Source: Planctomycetota bacterium
GTDB taxonomy: Bacteria; Planctomycetota; Planctomycetia; Pirellulales; UBA1268
Direction: 5' to 3'
Length of the DNA: 57,985 bases
Assembly (NCBI GenBank): GCA_029978905.1
Contig: JAPOIM010000018.1
Coordinates: forward strand, 1 to 57,985
Shown here: in pieces, positions 16,886 to 26,373 of the stretch
Position numbering within the stretch: the first letter of the stretch is position 1
How the letters are laid out: the number at the start of each line of letters is the position of its first letter
The notes under the pieces: generated by a model
Seen by the model: only the letters and a program-made list of their open reading frames with translations
Databases searched by the model: none
Told to the model about the DNA's origin: nothing
Program-made: the position numbers and the translations under genes

Positions 16886-19530
16886 GCGTCGTCTCCAGCG
16901 GAGGCGAGAGGTGTGTCTTCGGCCACAAACCGCACCTCCACGAAGGCCCACTCGTAGGAGGCCAGCGACATCACGACCGTGCCGTCTTCGATGGTCAGGC
17001 TGCTGCCCCGTTTGCCATCCGCCGAGCATCGCCAGGCGGCCACGGGTGTCCGGGGGAACCGCATCCGCGCCTGGTGGCGACGTCCTGCGGATTCCAGCAG
17101 TCCGCATCGCAGGCCGACCACCTGATCATTTTCGGTGATCATGCTCCCAGGCGTGAGCCGCGCCGAACCGTCGAGGGCAACGCCTTCTTCGGGAGGTCGA
17201 GCGATCGAAGCAAACGCGCCTTCGGCCCCCCCGCTTTCAGAGGCTGCCATCAGGCGGATCGCATCGTCCCAGGGCCGCTCGCGCCCCACGCCGAGCACGA
17301 GTTGGAATTGGCCGGAGCTGGAGCCGGGGGGGAGCAGCAGCGTGTCGAGCATGTGCGAATGGCTCCGCACGTGCCACGGCAAGCCCAGCGGAAAGATCTG
17401 CAGACGCTGGGGTTCCGAACCGCGACGCATGTCGTCGATGGCGAGTTCCACGAAGTGCTCCGCCATGATCACGTTGCGTTCACTCGGCACCGACTGTGTG
17501 TGGATGCTGCGGGAGAGGTCGACCGCATCGTTTTCGCTCCAGGCGAAGCGGCAGGCAGCGTAGTTTTCCAGAGGGTTTCCCGAGAGCACCTCGTCGAGTT
17601 GCAGGTCGATGTCGAGCCAGATGAGTGAGGCCTCTGCCGGAAGGGTGATCCGCTGGCTGAACCGTCCCACGACGGTGCCTTGTGCATCGACAAGGCGGCC
17701 GGTGCTCTTGAGCGTGTCGTGCGGTGAGTCTTCGCAGCGGCCGACCGTGTCGGCCACCATGCCCGCGTAGTCGCTGCGCTCCAGCGGATCTTGCCAGCGA
17801 CTTCCCGCGGGCGGGCGGGTCACGCGGCGGGTGAGACGTTGCGAGAGGCGGTTGGCGGTGTCGTCACTCCGGCGAAGCGACAGGATGCCCCCGGTCTCCG
17901 GATGCAGCCGGAGCCTCACGAGGCCGTTGTCGAGGATCTCATCCGATGCGGACGACGCTTTTCGGTTCCAGGGCAGCAGGGACGACACGCGGGAGACGAG
18001 GCCCACGGGACGCTGCGCCGTGGGGGAGGACGCAGACGAGGCGGTGGCTGCCGCGGTCGCCACATCGCTCGACGACGCGTTCGGCCCGAGCGCCTCCTGA
18101 AAACGCTGGAGGTTCGACGCAAGTCCCGCCGCCTCTCGTCGGGCGGCCTGTCGCGGTGCGACGAGTGTCTCGGCGGCCGTGGCGGTGGCCTCAGGCAGTG
18201 GTGGCCGAAACGCATCGGGACCGTAGTTGACCGTGATGCTCGCCGACGCGGTTTCGCTGAGGACGGTCGAGGGCAAGGCAAAACGCCCAAGCACCGTGCC
18301 CCGCGTGGTGATTCTGCGGAGCCGCTCGTACCACGGGCTTGAGGTGCCCGGATACCGTGCAAAGACGAGCACGACGGCGTGCTCGTGATCCATGGCACTC
18401 CCGAGTTTTTCTGGAAGGCCCAGGATGGTGGAGGCATCGCGGGCGTCGAGAGGAGGCTTTGCCAAGGCTTCGATCGCGCCGCCACCTGAGCCCGTCCAAC
18501 GGATCCGGCTGGAGCCAGGGTCGGGGAGCGGGCTGCCATCGAACAGGTTCCAGATGGCGCCCTGGTAGCCGAGAGAACCGAGCAGTTGAGGGAGCAAGGC
18601 AGACGATCCGCCCGTGCGGCGGCCGTATACCACAGGCCGGCGACCTGTGCCGCGCTGCCAGGCGTCGCCGCCTCGGGTGAGGGAGTCGAGGATGGTTTCA
18701 GGGGCGTGGCCGGCGAGGGATTCGTCATCCCAGAGCCCACCGATCGGCTCAATCCGCCCTGCGGCAACGGCTTCTTTGAGGGCGGCGGCTCGGTCGGGGC
18801 GGGTCGCCGCGAGTTGATCGATCAGTTCCCCGGCGGCGATCAGGCCGGAGGGGGCCAGGGAGGTGAGTTCCTGATCGAGGCGCTCGTCGAGCGTAGAGCT
18901 CACGACTAAGAGCAAGTCGAGCAGCCAGACATCGACGGGGTAGTAGTGCGCACGGGCGGTTTCCAAATGACGATGACAGGCGTCGAGGCGTTGGTTGGCT
19001 TCCTCGGCGTCGCCCGCCATGGCGGCCTTCGCGGCAGCCACCAGTTCGCCCGCGAAGGCATCTTTTTCAGGCATCGACTGCGATCGCATGCGGCGAGAGA
19101 GCAGTTCGGCCAGCAGCCATCCGAGCCCCAGTGCGTAGAAATCTTCCACCAGGTCGTCGGAGACGGCTGCCAGTTGGTCCGCAACGCCAAGCAAGCCTGC
19201 GGCTTCTGTCGCGATGGCCCCGACGTCGGAGAGATGCCTGACCGCCGCGGTGGTCACGGCGACCTGGTCTGCGGGATCCGATTCGTGGCTCGTGACGTCA
19301 AAACGGTGGTCGAACGAGGCCGGCACAATCGCCACGCTCTTCAGGAGACCGTCGGCAGGGCGATCGATTCCCCGCCAGGAAGGCATCTTGCCCACTCCTG
19401 CGATCAGGGCCGGGTGCCACGCTGCCGTCCAGGCGGCGAGCAGGTCTTCTGCTTCATCGCCGCGGCTCCAAACGGGGAAATCCTCGAGCGAATGACAGGG
19501 GAGTAGGACGGTGATCCGCTCGTGAGTCAT
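16882..19530 (-). CDS. GH38-like protein (alpha-mannosidase fold), role unknown
   Basis: About 882 residues from the ATG at 19530 (MTHERITVLLPCHSLEDFP). The central part resembles the GH38/GH57 (beta/alpha)7 barrel: GRIEPIGGLWDDESLAG takes the place of the GGxWxxNDE block, and LLPQLLGSLGYQGAIWNLFDG takes the place of the family's STLPQLLKQFG block. The C-terminal half (from about 560) is beta-rich, as in GH38 enzymes (LDNGLVRLRLHPETGGILSLR). No signal peptide is seen. The catalytic Asp pair cannot be assigned with certainty. It overlaps cmk by 4 bases, giving an operon with cmk and plsC whose logic is not obvious. Confidence 0.65.
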   Translation of the reverse strand: MTHERITVLLPCHSLEDFPVWSRGDEAEDLLAAWTAAWHPALIAGVGKMPSWRGIDRPADGLLKSVAIVPASFDHRFDVTSHESDPADQVAVTTAAVRHLSDVGAIATEAAGLLGVADQLAAVSDDLVEDFYALGLGWLLAELLSRRMRSQSMPEKDAFAGELVAAAKAAMAGDAEEANQRLDACHRHLETARAHYYPVDVWLLDLLLVVSSTLDERLDQELTSLAPSGLIAAGELIDQLAATRPDRAAALKEAVAAGRIEPIGGLWDDESLAGHAPETILDSLTRGGDAWQRGTGRRPVVYGRRTGGSSALLPQLLGSLGYQGAIWNLFDGSPLPDPGSSRIRWTGSGGGAIEALAKPPLDARDASTILGLPEKLGSAMDHEHAVVLVFARYPGTSSPWYERLRRITTRGTVLGRFALPSTVLSETASASITVNYGPDAFRPPLPEATATAAETLVAPRQAARREAAGLASNLQRFQEALGPNASSSDVATAAATASSASSPTAQRPVGLVSRVSSLLPWNRKASSASDEILDNGLVRLRLHPETGGILSLRRSDDTANRLSQRLTRRVTRPPAGSRWQDPLERSDYAGMVADTVGRCEDSPHDTLKSTGRLVDAQGTVVGRFSQRITLPAEASLIWLDIDLQLDEVLSGNPLENYAACRFAWSENDAVDLSRSIHTQSVPSERNVIMAEHFVELAIDDMRRGSEPQRLQIFPLGLPWHVRSHSHMLDTLLLPPGSSSGQFQLVLGVGRERPWDDAIRLMAASESGGAEGAFASIARPPEEGVALDGSARLTPGSMITENDQVVGLRCGLLESAGRRHQARMRFPRTPVAAWRCSADGKRGSSLTIEDGTVVMSLASYEWAFVEVRFVAEDTPLASAGDDA

Positions 19531-19653
19531 GCTGGTGATCTTTTTCCTGGCAGGATTCATGGAGGAGCACCCGTCGCACCTCACCGCCGCTCTACGCTAC
19601 CCCGTGGTGAGTTGCGCGGCGCGGAAGCAGTGCCCGAGAAGAGCCTCCGGTGT

Positions 19654-19683
19654 TTGACTTTGGTCGTTTTTCGTCCATAAATT
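19654..19683 (+). promoter_or_regulatory. Sigma-70-like promoter for the pilM-like operon
   Basis: TTGACT (19654-19659) and TAAATT (19678-19683) are separated by 18 bases in a locally AT-rich stretch that stands out from the GC-rich surroundings. It would give a 5' leader of about 175 bases before the ATG at 19868. Confidence 0.45.
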
Positions 19684-19818
19684 GTCATTTGGGAAGGTTT
19701 GCGACACAAGTTCGGGGACAGGACGGACCTCGGCGGGGGAACTGGTCGCGGCAAGCAGCCTGGGAACAGTTAAACTTCGTTGCCGTGAACGAATCTCGGC
19801 GCGGTATCGTCCAACCAT

Positions 19819-19842
19819 TGATGGGGGTGCGTTGCCCCATCA
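19819..19842 (+). promoter_or_regulatory. Leader stem-loop upstream of the pilM-like gene
   Basis: An 8-bp perfect stem, TGATGGGG (19819-19826) with CCCCATCA (19835-19842), encloses an 8-base loop and ends 25 bases upstream of the start codon. No T-run follows, so it is more likely a leader structure than a terminator. Confidence 0.35.
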
Positions 19843-19867
19843 TTGACTCATCTGCGGAATCGATCTC

Positions 19868-22213
19868 ATGGCTCGCAGCGGACACGTTTGGGGAATTGAC
19901 ATTGGCACCTGTGGGCTGAAGGCCTTGCGGTGCACCGTGGGACCTGAAGGCGCGGCCGTGGAGGCCGTTGCCTATGAGTACATCGAGTACCCCATGCTCC
20001 TTTCCGACCCCGAGGCCGATCGGGTGGAGCTCATTCGCAACGCGCTGCAGGAACTGCTTTCTCGGCATGCGTTGCACGAAGACAAGGTTGTGCTCTCGGT
20101 TCCTGGGCAAAACGGTCTCACCAAGTACAGCAAACTGCCGCCGATCGAAGCCAAGAAGATCCCCGACATCGTGCAGTACGAGGCGCGGCAGCAGATCCCC
20201 TTTCCGCTCGATCAGGTCGTGTGGGATTGGCAGCGACTGCCCGGCGGGATGGAAGAAGCGGGCTTCGTGATCGATGCCGAAGTGGCGATCTTCGCCATGA
20301 AGCGGGAGCAGGTGTTTAAGGCGCTGCAGCCGCTGACCGATGTAGGCATCGACGTCGAGGTGCTGCAGCTGGCACCCGTGGCGCTTGCCAACATGGTGAT
20401 GTTCGACCAGTTGCCGCCGGTCGACGAGTTGGATCCGGACGATCCGCCCCCGTTCACGGTGCTCGTGTCGACCGGTGTGGACAGCACGGATCTCGTGGTT
20501 ACCAACGGTCTGCAGATCTGGCAGAGAAGTATTCCGATCGGGGGCAGCAACTTCACGAAGGCGATCGTGGCCGCCATGAAGTTGACGTTTGCCAAGGCGG
20601 AGCACCTCAAGCGAAACGCGGTTCGCGCGGAGAACGCGAAGGACGTGTTTCTGGCGATGCGGCCCGTCTTTAACGACTTTTCTGCAGAGTTGCAGCGGTC
20701 GCTCAACTACTTCACAGGAACGCACAAGACCGCGTCCATCGGCAAAGTGTTTCTCCTTGGAAACGCCGTCAAGCTCCGTGGCTTGAGCGACTTTGTGGCC
20801 AAACAGATTGGGCTCGACGTCGCCCGCTTGGAGAAGTTTGAAAAGCTCACCGGTAGTGCCGTGCTCGGGGCGGCAAGTTTCCGTGAGAACCGCCTTGCCT
20901 TCGGTACCTGCTACGGTCTCGCTGCCCAGGGATTGGGCATGGCGGAGATGAAGACCACGCTGATGCCAAAGCAGATCCTGATGGATCGGCTGATCCTCTC
21001 GAAGCGACCGATGACGGTGGCTGCCCTGCTGCTGCTGCTCACTACGGCGTTTGTGGGCTACGCGGGCAACGTCTTCACCTGGAACAGCTATGCCGACTCG
21101 ATCTATGAGACGGCGCTGAGGAGTGCCGATCAGGCGGCATCCAGTTCGCAGTCTGCAAAGTCGGCCGTGCAGAAGGCCGAACAGGACCGCGAAGCCGCGG
21201 CGACGGGCCAACAGGTGTTCCTGAAGGTGACGCACCGACGCTTTCAAACGCTGGAGATGCTGCGGGCACTGCGGTCGGTGTTGCCACACGACCCGCCGGA
21301 TGCGATCCCGGAGGATCCCGCTGATCGCAACGAGGTCCACATCGACAAGGTCGACCTTGAGTACTTCAGCGACCTCTCCACCTGGTTTGGATCCGTGAAG
21401 GAGCAGTGGGAGAAGACGCATCCCAAGGACGGCATCGTGCTCGACGAGCCGGACGTGGAAGACGAGGCGGCGGCTGCTGCAGAAGGCGCGGAGGGTGAGA
21501 CGGCATCCACGGAAACAGGCGAGGCAGCGGAGGCAGAGCCCGCTCCTGAGGCCGAAGAGCCCGCAGCCGCGGCGGCCAGCACCGGACGAGGCGGGCGCGG
21601 CGGCGAGGACGCGGCCGACGAGTCCGGTCCCACAGGCCCTGGCTGGGTGATTGAGTTGGTCGGGCATCACTACCACAACGAAGACCGCCACAAGCCGAAC
21701 CAGAGTGCCCAGTTTGTGCGAGACACGCTCATCAAGAATCTGCTCGGAGAAGGGCCGGATGTGACGGTGGATGTGGGGCCACTGGCGGGTGAGACGGTTT
21801 CGGTGCGGGACTTTGGGATTGGCTATCCCGTGCTCATCACGTCCTCGACGATTCAGCCTGAGCAGGTCGTCAATCCATTGCTCGCCGCCGACGGTGGTCT
21901 TTCCACGGGGGTCGGCATGATGGGCGACGAAGGCATGATGGGCATGGGTAGCGGGATGGGGTCTGGAGGCTACGGGCGAGGGCCTCGAATGGGGTCGGGC
22001 GGGCCTTCTTCCGCCGGAGGATCTGGCGAAGGAAGCGATGACGGTGAGGAAGAAGATCCCGTGGTGGAACTGAAGCGATACGACTTCGTTGTTCAGTTCG
22101 TCTGGGTGCCTCAGGTGCCCGGTGAGCCTGATTTCGATGGCGCTGGCGGTGATGCAGGCGGGAGTTCGGGGCGCCGTGGAGGTGGATCGCGGTCCTCCGG
22201 TGGCCGTCGCTAG
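19868..22213 (+). CDS. pilM: PilM-like actin-fold ATPase fused to a PilN-like membrane segment
   Basis: Residues about 1-370 are a PilM protein: GIDIGTCGLKALRC, LSVPGQNGLTKYSKLPPIEAKKI, YEARQQIPFPLDQVVWDWQ and LLGNAVKLRGLSDFV match the cytoplasmic actin-like component of type IV pilus and type II secretion platforms. A transmembrane helix (MTVAALLLLLTTAFVGYAGNVF, about 380-401) and a helical region follow, as in PilN, so PilM and PilN appear fused. Next come an acidic/Ala-rich linker, a beta-rich domain and a Met/Gly-rich tract (GMMGMGSGMGSGGYG). The usual PilM is about 350 residues; this one is 781. No pilQ, pilO or pilin is recognisable nearby. Confidence 0.8.
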   Translation: MARSGHVWGIDIGTCGLKALRCTVGPEGAAVEAVAYEYIEYPMLLSDPEADRVELIRNALQELLSRHALHEDKVVLSVPGQNGLTKYSKLPPIEAKKIPDIVQYEARQQIPFPLDQVVWDWQRLPGGMEEAGFVIDAEVAIFAMKREQVFKALQPLTDVGIDVEVLQLAPVALANMVMFDQLPPVDELDPDDPPPFTVLVSTGVDSTDLVVTNGLQIWQRSIPIGGSNFTKAIVAAMKLTFAKAEHLKRNAVRAENAKDVFLAMRPVFNDFSAELQRSLNYFTGTHKTASIGKVFLLGNAVKLRGLSDFVAKQIGLDVARLEKFEKLTGSAVLGAASFRENRLAFGTCYGLAAQGLGMAEMKTTLMPKQILMDRLILSKRPMTVAALLLLLTTAFVGYAGNVFTWNSYADSIYETALRSADQAASSSQSAKSAVQKAEQDREAAATGQQVFLKVTHRRFQTLEMLRALRSVLPHDPPDAIPEDPADRNEVHIDKVDLEYFSDLSTWFGSVKEQWEKTHPKDGIVLDEPDVEDEAAAAAEGAEGETASTETGEAAEAEPAPEAEEPAAAAASTGRGGRGGEDAADESGPTGPGWVIELVGHHYHNEDRHKPNQSAQFVRDTLIKNLLGEGPDVTVDVGPLAGETVSVRDFGIGYPVLITSSTIQPEQVVNPLLAADGGLSTGVGMMGDEGMMGMGSGMGSGGYGRGPRMGSGGPSSAGGSGEGSDDGEEEDPVVELKRYDFVVQFVWVPQVPGEPDFDGAGGDAGGSSGRRGGGSRSSGGRR

Positions 22214-22254
22214 AAAATTGCAACGACGAATGATTGCGGAACGGTGAGAACATC

Positions 22255-23985
22255 ATGCAACTTCCTGAAAATGTGCAGCCGGTCGCAGCGGCGGTAGGTA
22301 AGTACCACTTCTGGATCCTTGCGGTCCTGGTGCCACTGCTTGTCGTGCCGATGCTCGTGCTCGCCAATAGCGACATCTCGAAGAAAATCGACGACGCGCA
22401 AAACAACATCAAAACCAAGATCAGCGCCGTGCAGTCCGTGCGGTCGACCTCGCCGCATCCCAATCAGGAGTGGGCGGATGTGATCGAGGAGCAGACGCTC
22501 GGTCTTCGTCAGGACACATGGCGGTCTTGGGATCAGGCCTACCAGGAGCAGCTGCAAATTCGCGTGTGGCCCGATTCGCTCGGTCCGCAGTTCCTGCGGT
22601 ATGTCGATCGATTGGGCCCAGAAGACCAACTCCCGCTGACCCTCCGAGAGCTGTACCAGAATACGGTGCCAGCGATCGTGAGGTCCTTGCCTGCCCGGAT
22701 GGGGGCTGAAGACCTCATGGATTCCGGCATGGGTGGCATGAGCGGGATGGGTGGTGAGGGCATGGGTTCCGGTGGCATGGGAGGCATGTCACGGATGATG
22801 TCCGGCGGGTCGGGTATGTCCGGCCGGCGTGGCAGTGGACGGATGGGCTCCATGGGGGGCGAAGACGGCGGCTTCATGGAGGACATGGGGCCTCGCCCAA
22901 TGGTGGACTGGTCACCTGCAGACCAGTCGCGGATCTACGAGTCGTTCGTGTGGGACAAGACCCCTTCCACGACACAGATCTTGTTGGCCCAGGAGGAACT
23001 TTGGGTCTACGGGGTGCTTTGCGATGCGATCGCGCTTGCCAACAGCCGTGCGACCGGGCACTACAACGCCGCGGTCCCGACCGTTGAGGAACTGTTGATT
23101 GGCTATCAGGCCGCGGAAGACCAGCCAGGCGGCGAAGGGACCGGGCGGATCACGGTGCCTGGTGCCGATAACACTGCAATGGGGTCCAGTATGGGCTCGA
23201 GCATGGGTAGCAGCATGGAGATGATGTCCATGTCGATGGGTGGCACGACGGGAGCGGGGGCTCAGGGTGCTGGCCTCGTGCGGCCACCGCACCCACGTTT
23301 TGGCGCCTCCAGTGGCGGTGGCGGCGAAAGCAGTTCCATGGGGATGGGGATGAGCTCCATGGGAATGATGGGGGGCGGCGCCGGTGCCAGTACCGCCTCG
23401 GGGGATGAAGACACCGAACTCTATAACTGGATCTACGTCGATTTCGACGGAAAGCCCCTCACCAAGTCCGAGATCGATGGCTCGCCGACGAGCCGCATCG
23501 TGCGGCTGATGCCGTTCATGCTTCGGATTCAAATTGGTGAGCAAAAACTCGATGATTTTCTCGTCGAGCTTGCCACGCAGGCGCCGGTGCCGATCGACGT
23601 TCGCCAGGTGCGGATCAACCCGAGCGTCATGGGTGGCGGAGGCGGCGGCGAGGGCATGGGCTCCGGCGGGATGGGTGGCATGGGAGGCATGGGCCCAAGT
23701 CGCGCGGGTCGTTCGGGCGGTGGTAGCGGTTCGATGGGCCGGATGTCCTCCAGTATGGGAGGCTCCGAGGGTATGGGCATGGGCATGGGCGGTGAAGACA
23801 CCGGCCGACCCAACGATCTCGAGGTCGAAATTCGAGGGACCATCGCCATTGTGGCTCCGCCAGATGCAGACGTCGTTGGGCTTGCTGAGGATGAGATCCC
23901 GCAGCCGGACGATGAACTGCCACTCGATCCATTGGGCCCGGCCAACACAAATGAAGAGACACTTTCAGAAGGAGACGTGTCATGA
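22255..23985 (+). CDS. Membrane-anchored Met/Gly-rich protein of the PilM-like operon, second gene
   Basis: 576 residues from the ATG at 22255, chosen because GGTGAG lies about 8 bases upstream. One N-terminal transmembrane helix (FWILAVLVPLLVVPMLVLA, about 19-37) is followed by a helical stretch, then folded segments split by low-complexity Met/Gly/Ser tracts (for example GMGSGGMGGMSRMM and MGSSMGSSMGSSM). Position and topology resemble PilO, the single-pass partner of PilN, but the sequence is too diverged for me to name it. It follows the pilM-like gene by 41 bases, and its stop overlaps the next start by 4 bases. Confidence 0.7.
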   Translation: MQLPENVQPVAAAVGKYHFWILAVLVPLLVVPMLVLANSDISKKIDDAQNNIKTKISAVQSVRSTSPHPNQEWADVIEEQTLGLRQDTWRSWDQAYQEQLQIRVWPDSLGPQFLRYVDRLGPEDQLPLTLRELYQNTVPAIVRSLPARMGAEDLMDSGMGGMSGMGGEGMGSGGMGGMSRMMSGGSGMSGRRGSGRMGSMGGEDGGFMEDMGPRPMVDWSPADQSRIYESFVWDKTPSTTQILLAQEELWVYGVLCDAIALANSRATGHYNAAVPTVEELLIGYQAAEDQPGGEGTGRITVPGADNTAMGSSMGSSMGSSMEMMSMSMGGTTGAGAQGAGLVRPPHPRFGASSGGGGESSSMGMGMSSMGMMGGGAGASTASGDEDTELYNWIYVDFDGKPLTKSEIDGSPTSRIVRLMPFMLRIQIGEQKLDDFLVELATQAPVPIDVRQVRINPSVMGGGGGGEGMGSGGMGGMGGMGPSRAGRSGGGSGSMGRMSSSMGGSEGMGMGMGGEDTGRPNDLEVEIRGTIAIVAPPDADVVGLAEDEIPQPDDELPLDPLGPANTNEETLSEGDVS

Positions 23986-26372
23986 AGATGCCGTCAGCAC
24001 TCGGCCGCTCTGGGGGCGGTGGCATTGGAAATGTGTTTCTGCAGCATGGCGAGAAGCTCGGCTTCTTCGTGTTTGCGCTTCTTGGTGCGTGGCTGATGTG
24101 GGGAGGGCTCTCGTCCCTGCTGACCAAACGACCGACCTCCGACATGCTCCCGGCTGCGATCAAGTCGCAAGCTGATTCCGCGGAAGCGCATGTCCGCCAG
24201 TCGACCGAGCTTCCCGAAGAGAAGCGAACGGTGGGCAACGCTGGGCAGATATCAGGCCAACTCGCCTCGTGGAGTAAGCCGACGGTGGCTCCTGCGACCG
24301 AGTTCGCGATGCTCAACAAGCCGCTGTTTAACGCGTTTGAAAAGCGCACCAAGCCAGACGTTTTCCCCATAGAAGACCTGCACGTGGAAGCGGGCGTTGC
24401 CGTATTGCCGAAGCCGGGATTTGGGCGTGGCTTTGGCGGCATGGGTGGCGGCTTTGGTGGGATGGGGAGCGGATTCGGTGGCATGGGTGGGCCAATGGGC
24501 ATGGGCCCGGGCGGCTTCTCTGGCGAACCTGGCAGTGGCGAAGAAGGCATCGCGGGTGACGGAACGGATTTCGGCGGTGATGTCGGCGAAGGCACGGACT
24601 TCGGCGGTGACATGGGCGAAGGGGAAGACCCAGGTGGATTCGGCCCCGGCCCAGGTGGATTTGCTGGGCCTCCGGGCAGAGGTCCTGGTGGATTTGGCGG
24701 CCCTGGAGGAATGGGCTTTCGTCCAGGTCCCGACCGCACCCCCGGCAACGTGGTTCCGTACGTCGTCGTCACGGGTTTAGTGCCGTACGGCAAGCAGATG
24801 ACCGAATACGAGGTCCGCTACGGCCAGTCGAGTTATCGCGAACCAGAACGCGACTCACCGAAGTGGAGCCAGTTCTTGGTGGAGCGGGCCGAGGATGACG
24901 GGAGTGGCAACCTCAACTGGCAGCGCATCGACACGAATGCGGTTGCGGAGCGAGCCTCGACAGAGTGGGCTGGTCTCCAGCCTGAGCTCCTGCCGATGGA
25001 CTGCCTCTTATCGTTCGACGTTCCCGAGCTTGCTCGCAGCCAGCAGGCGGTGTCTCCGTATGCCTACAACATGCCGCTTCCGCAACGGCTTGATCGGCAG
25101 TGGGGTGTGGAAGCGATTCATCCGTGGTTTCAAGCGTTGCTCGAGCAGCGACGCGAAGAGCAGCGGGCGATGCAGGCTGCGATGGGGCAGGCGCAAGGCG
25201 GCCGACCCGGTATGGGCGGCGGCATGATGGGGCCAGGCATGATGGGTTCGTCGATGGGGCCTGGGATGGGGTCCAGCATGGGATCGTCCATGGGCTACGG
25301 CACCATGGGTTCCTCGATGGGCTCCAGCATGGGCTCCTCGATGGGGTCGAGCATGGGTTCTTCCATGGGCTCCAGCATGCGACCAGGCCGTATGGGCGGC
25401 GGCGGCATGCGAGGCATGGGCTCGATGGGCGGTGGCATGGAGATGGAAGGGGGCGGCCTCGGCGGCGGCTCGATCTTCACCGAGGAAGGTGAAGGCGGAG
25501 ACGTTGGTGAAGGCATGGGAATGGAGATGATGGGCGAAGGGCAGGCCTACATGGAGCCCGCTCCTGTCGAATATCGCCTCTTCCGATTCATCGACACGGA
25601 TGTCACGCCTGGCAAGACGTATCGCTACCGCGTGCGACTCTCCCTGTGGAATCCCAATATCAAGCTGCATCCGCAGTATCTGGCAAGCGAAGATGTCGCC
25701 ACGCCTACGAAGCTGGCGTCGGAGGCCTGCGACCCCTCTGACGCAGTGCGGGTTCCTCAAGAATCCCTGCTCCTTGCCCGAACGCTCGACCGTACGGAAT
25801 CGCGGAAGGTGCGTGGGCTTGTGGAAACACTGGTGCTTGGGCCGGATCCAGAAACAGGGAACTTCGCCCTGCGGTCGATCAGCCTTGATCGCGGCGGCAT
25901 GGCCAACGTGGCTGGCGAAGGCGGGAGCGTGAAAGACCGTGGAGCCAAGGGAGAGCCCATCACCACCGACAGCATGTTGGTGGATGTGATCGGCACCCAA
26001 GAAAAACCGGACGATCGTCGCAGCAGCAGCGGGGATCGGGTTCCTGAGCCGCTGGACCTGCTGTTTATGAGTCCCGATGGCAGTCTTGAAATCGTCTCCG
26101 CCGCCGACACCCAGAAGACGGCGACGAAGTACACGCCGACGCTTGACGGTAATCAGGGACAGGGGAATCAAAATGGACCGCAACGTGGTCCCGGATCAGG
26201 CTTCGGACCCGGAGGGTTCGGGCCCGGATCTGGAGGTTCCTCGCCCTTTGGGTCTGGTGGTGGCCCGTTTGGAGGCGGAGGGCCGTTTGGTGGGGGAGGT
26301 TCAAGTCCCTTTGGTGGTGGCGGTAGCGGCGGAAGCAGCCCCGGTGGCTACGGCGGTGGAGTGACTCCCTGA
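23982..26372 (+). CDS. Membrane-anchored Met/Gly-rich protein of the PilM-like operon, third gene
   Basis: 796 residues. One transmembrane helix near the N-terminus (KLGFFVFALLGAWLMWGGL, about 25-43) puts the rest outside the cytoplasm. Two beta-rich segments, VPYVVVTGLVPYGKQMTEYEVRY and FIDTDVTPGKTYRYRVRL, look like fibronectin type III-style strands. They are separated by long tracts of Gly, Phe and Met (GFGGMGGGFGGMGSG) and six exact MGSS units (nucleotides 25305-25376). The C-terminus is Gly/Pro/Ser-rich (SSPFGGGGSGGSSPGG). No named family is recognised. Its start overlaps the preceding stop by 4 bases. Confidence 0.7.
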   Translation: MKMPSALGRSGGGGIGNVFLQHGEKLGFFVFALLGAWLMWGGLSSLLTKRPTSDMLPAAIKSQADSAEAHVRQSTELPEEKRTVGNAGQISGQLASWSKPTVAPATEFAMLNKPLFNAFEKRTKPDVFPIEDLHVEAGVAVLPKPGFGRGFGGMGGGFGGMGSGFGGMGGPMGMGPGGFSGEPGSGEEGIAGDGTDFGGDVGEGTDFGGDMGEGEDPGGFGPGPGGFAGPPGRGPGGFGGPGGMGFRPGPDRTPGNVVPYVVVTGLVPYGKQMTEYEVRYGQSSYREPERDSPKWSQFLVERAEDDGSGNLNWQRIDTNAVAERASTEWAGLQPELLPMDCLLSFDVPELARSQQAVSPYAYNMPLPQRLDRQWGVEAIHPWFQALLEQRREEQRAMQAAMGQAQGGRPGMGGGMMGPGMMGSSMGPGMGSSMGSSMGYGTMGSSMGSSMGSSMGSSMGSSMGSSMRPGRMGGGGMRGMGSMGGGMEMEGGGLGGGSIFTEEGEGGDVGEGMGMEMMGEGQAYMEPAPVEYRLFRFIDTDVTPGKTYRYRVRLSLWNPNIKLHPQYLASEDVATPTKLASEACDPSDAVRVPQESLLLARTLDRTESRKVRGLVETLVLGPDPETGNFALRSISLDRGGMANVAGEGGSVKDRGAKGEPITTDSMLVDVIGTQEKPDDRRSSSGDRVPEPLDLLFMSPDGSLEIVSAADTQKTATKYTPTLDGNQGQGNQNGPQRGPGSGFGPGGFGPGSGGSSPFGSGGGPFGGGGPFGGGGSSPFGGGGSGGSSPGGYGGGVTP
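25305..25376 (+). repeat. 12-nt coding tandem repeat (six MGSS units)
   Basis: Six in-frame 12-base units encode Met-Gly-Ser-Ser. The first and second codons are nearly constant (ATG GGN), while the serine codons vary (TCC, TCG, AGC, TCT). Silent variation suggests the protein repeat is kept by selection, not by very recent duplication alone. Confidence 0.85.
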
Positions 26373-26373
26373 C

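Larger units (their letters stand above)
19531..19867. other. 337-bp intergenic region between divergent genes
   Basis: This region separates the GH38-like gene (leftward) from the pilM-like gene (rightward). It holds a sigma-70-like promoter for the rightward operon and a leader stem-loop, both listed separately. I see no convincing ORF or promoter facing left. Confidence 0.5.

Noticed and set aside
19685-21691. 668-codon minus-strand open frame across the pilM-like gene
   Set aside because: It is the antisense shadow of a strongly supported PilM protein. Its His/Arg/Gln-rich translation and lack of motifs are typical of shadow frames in GC-rich DNA.
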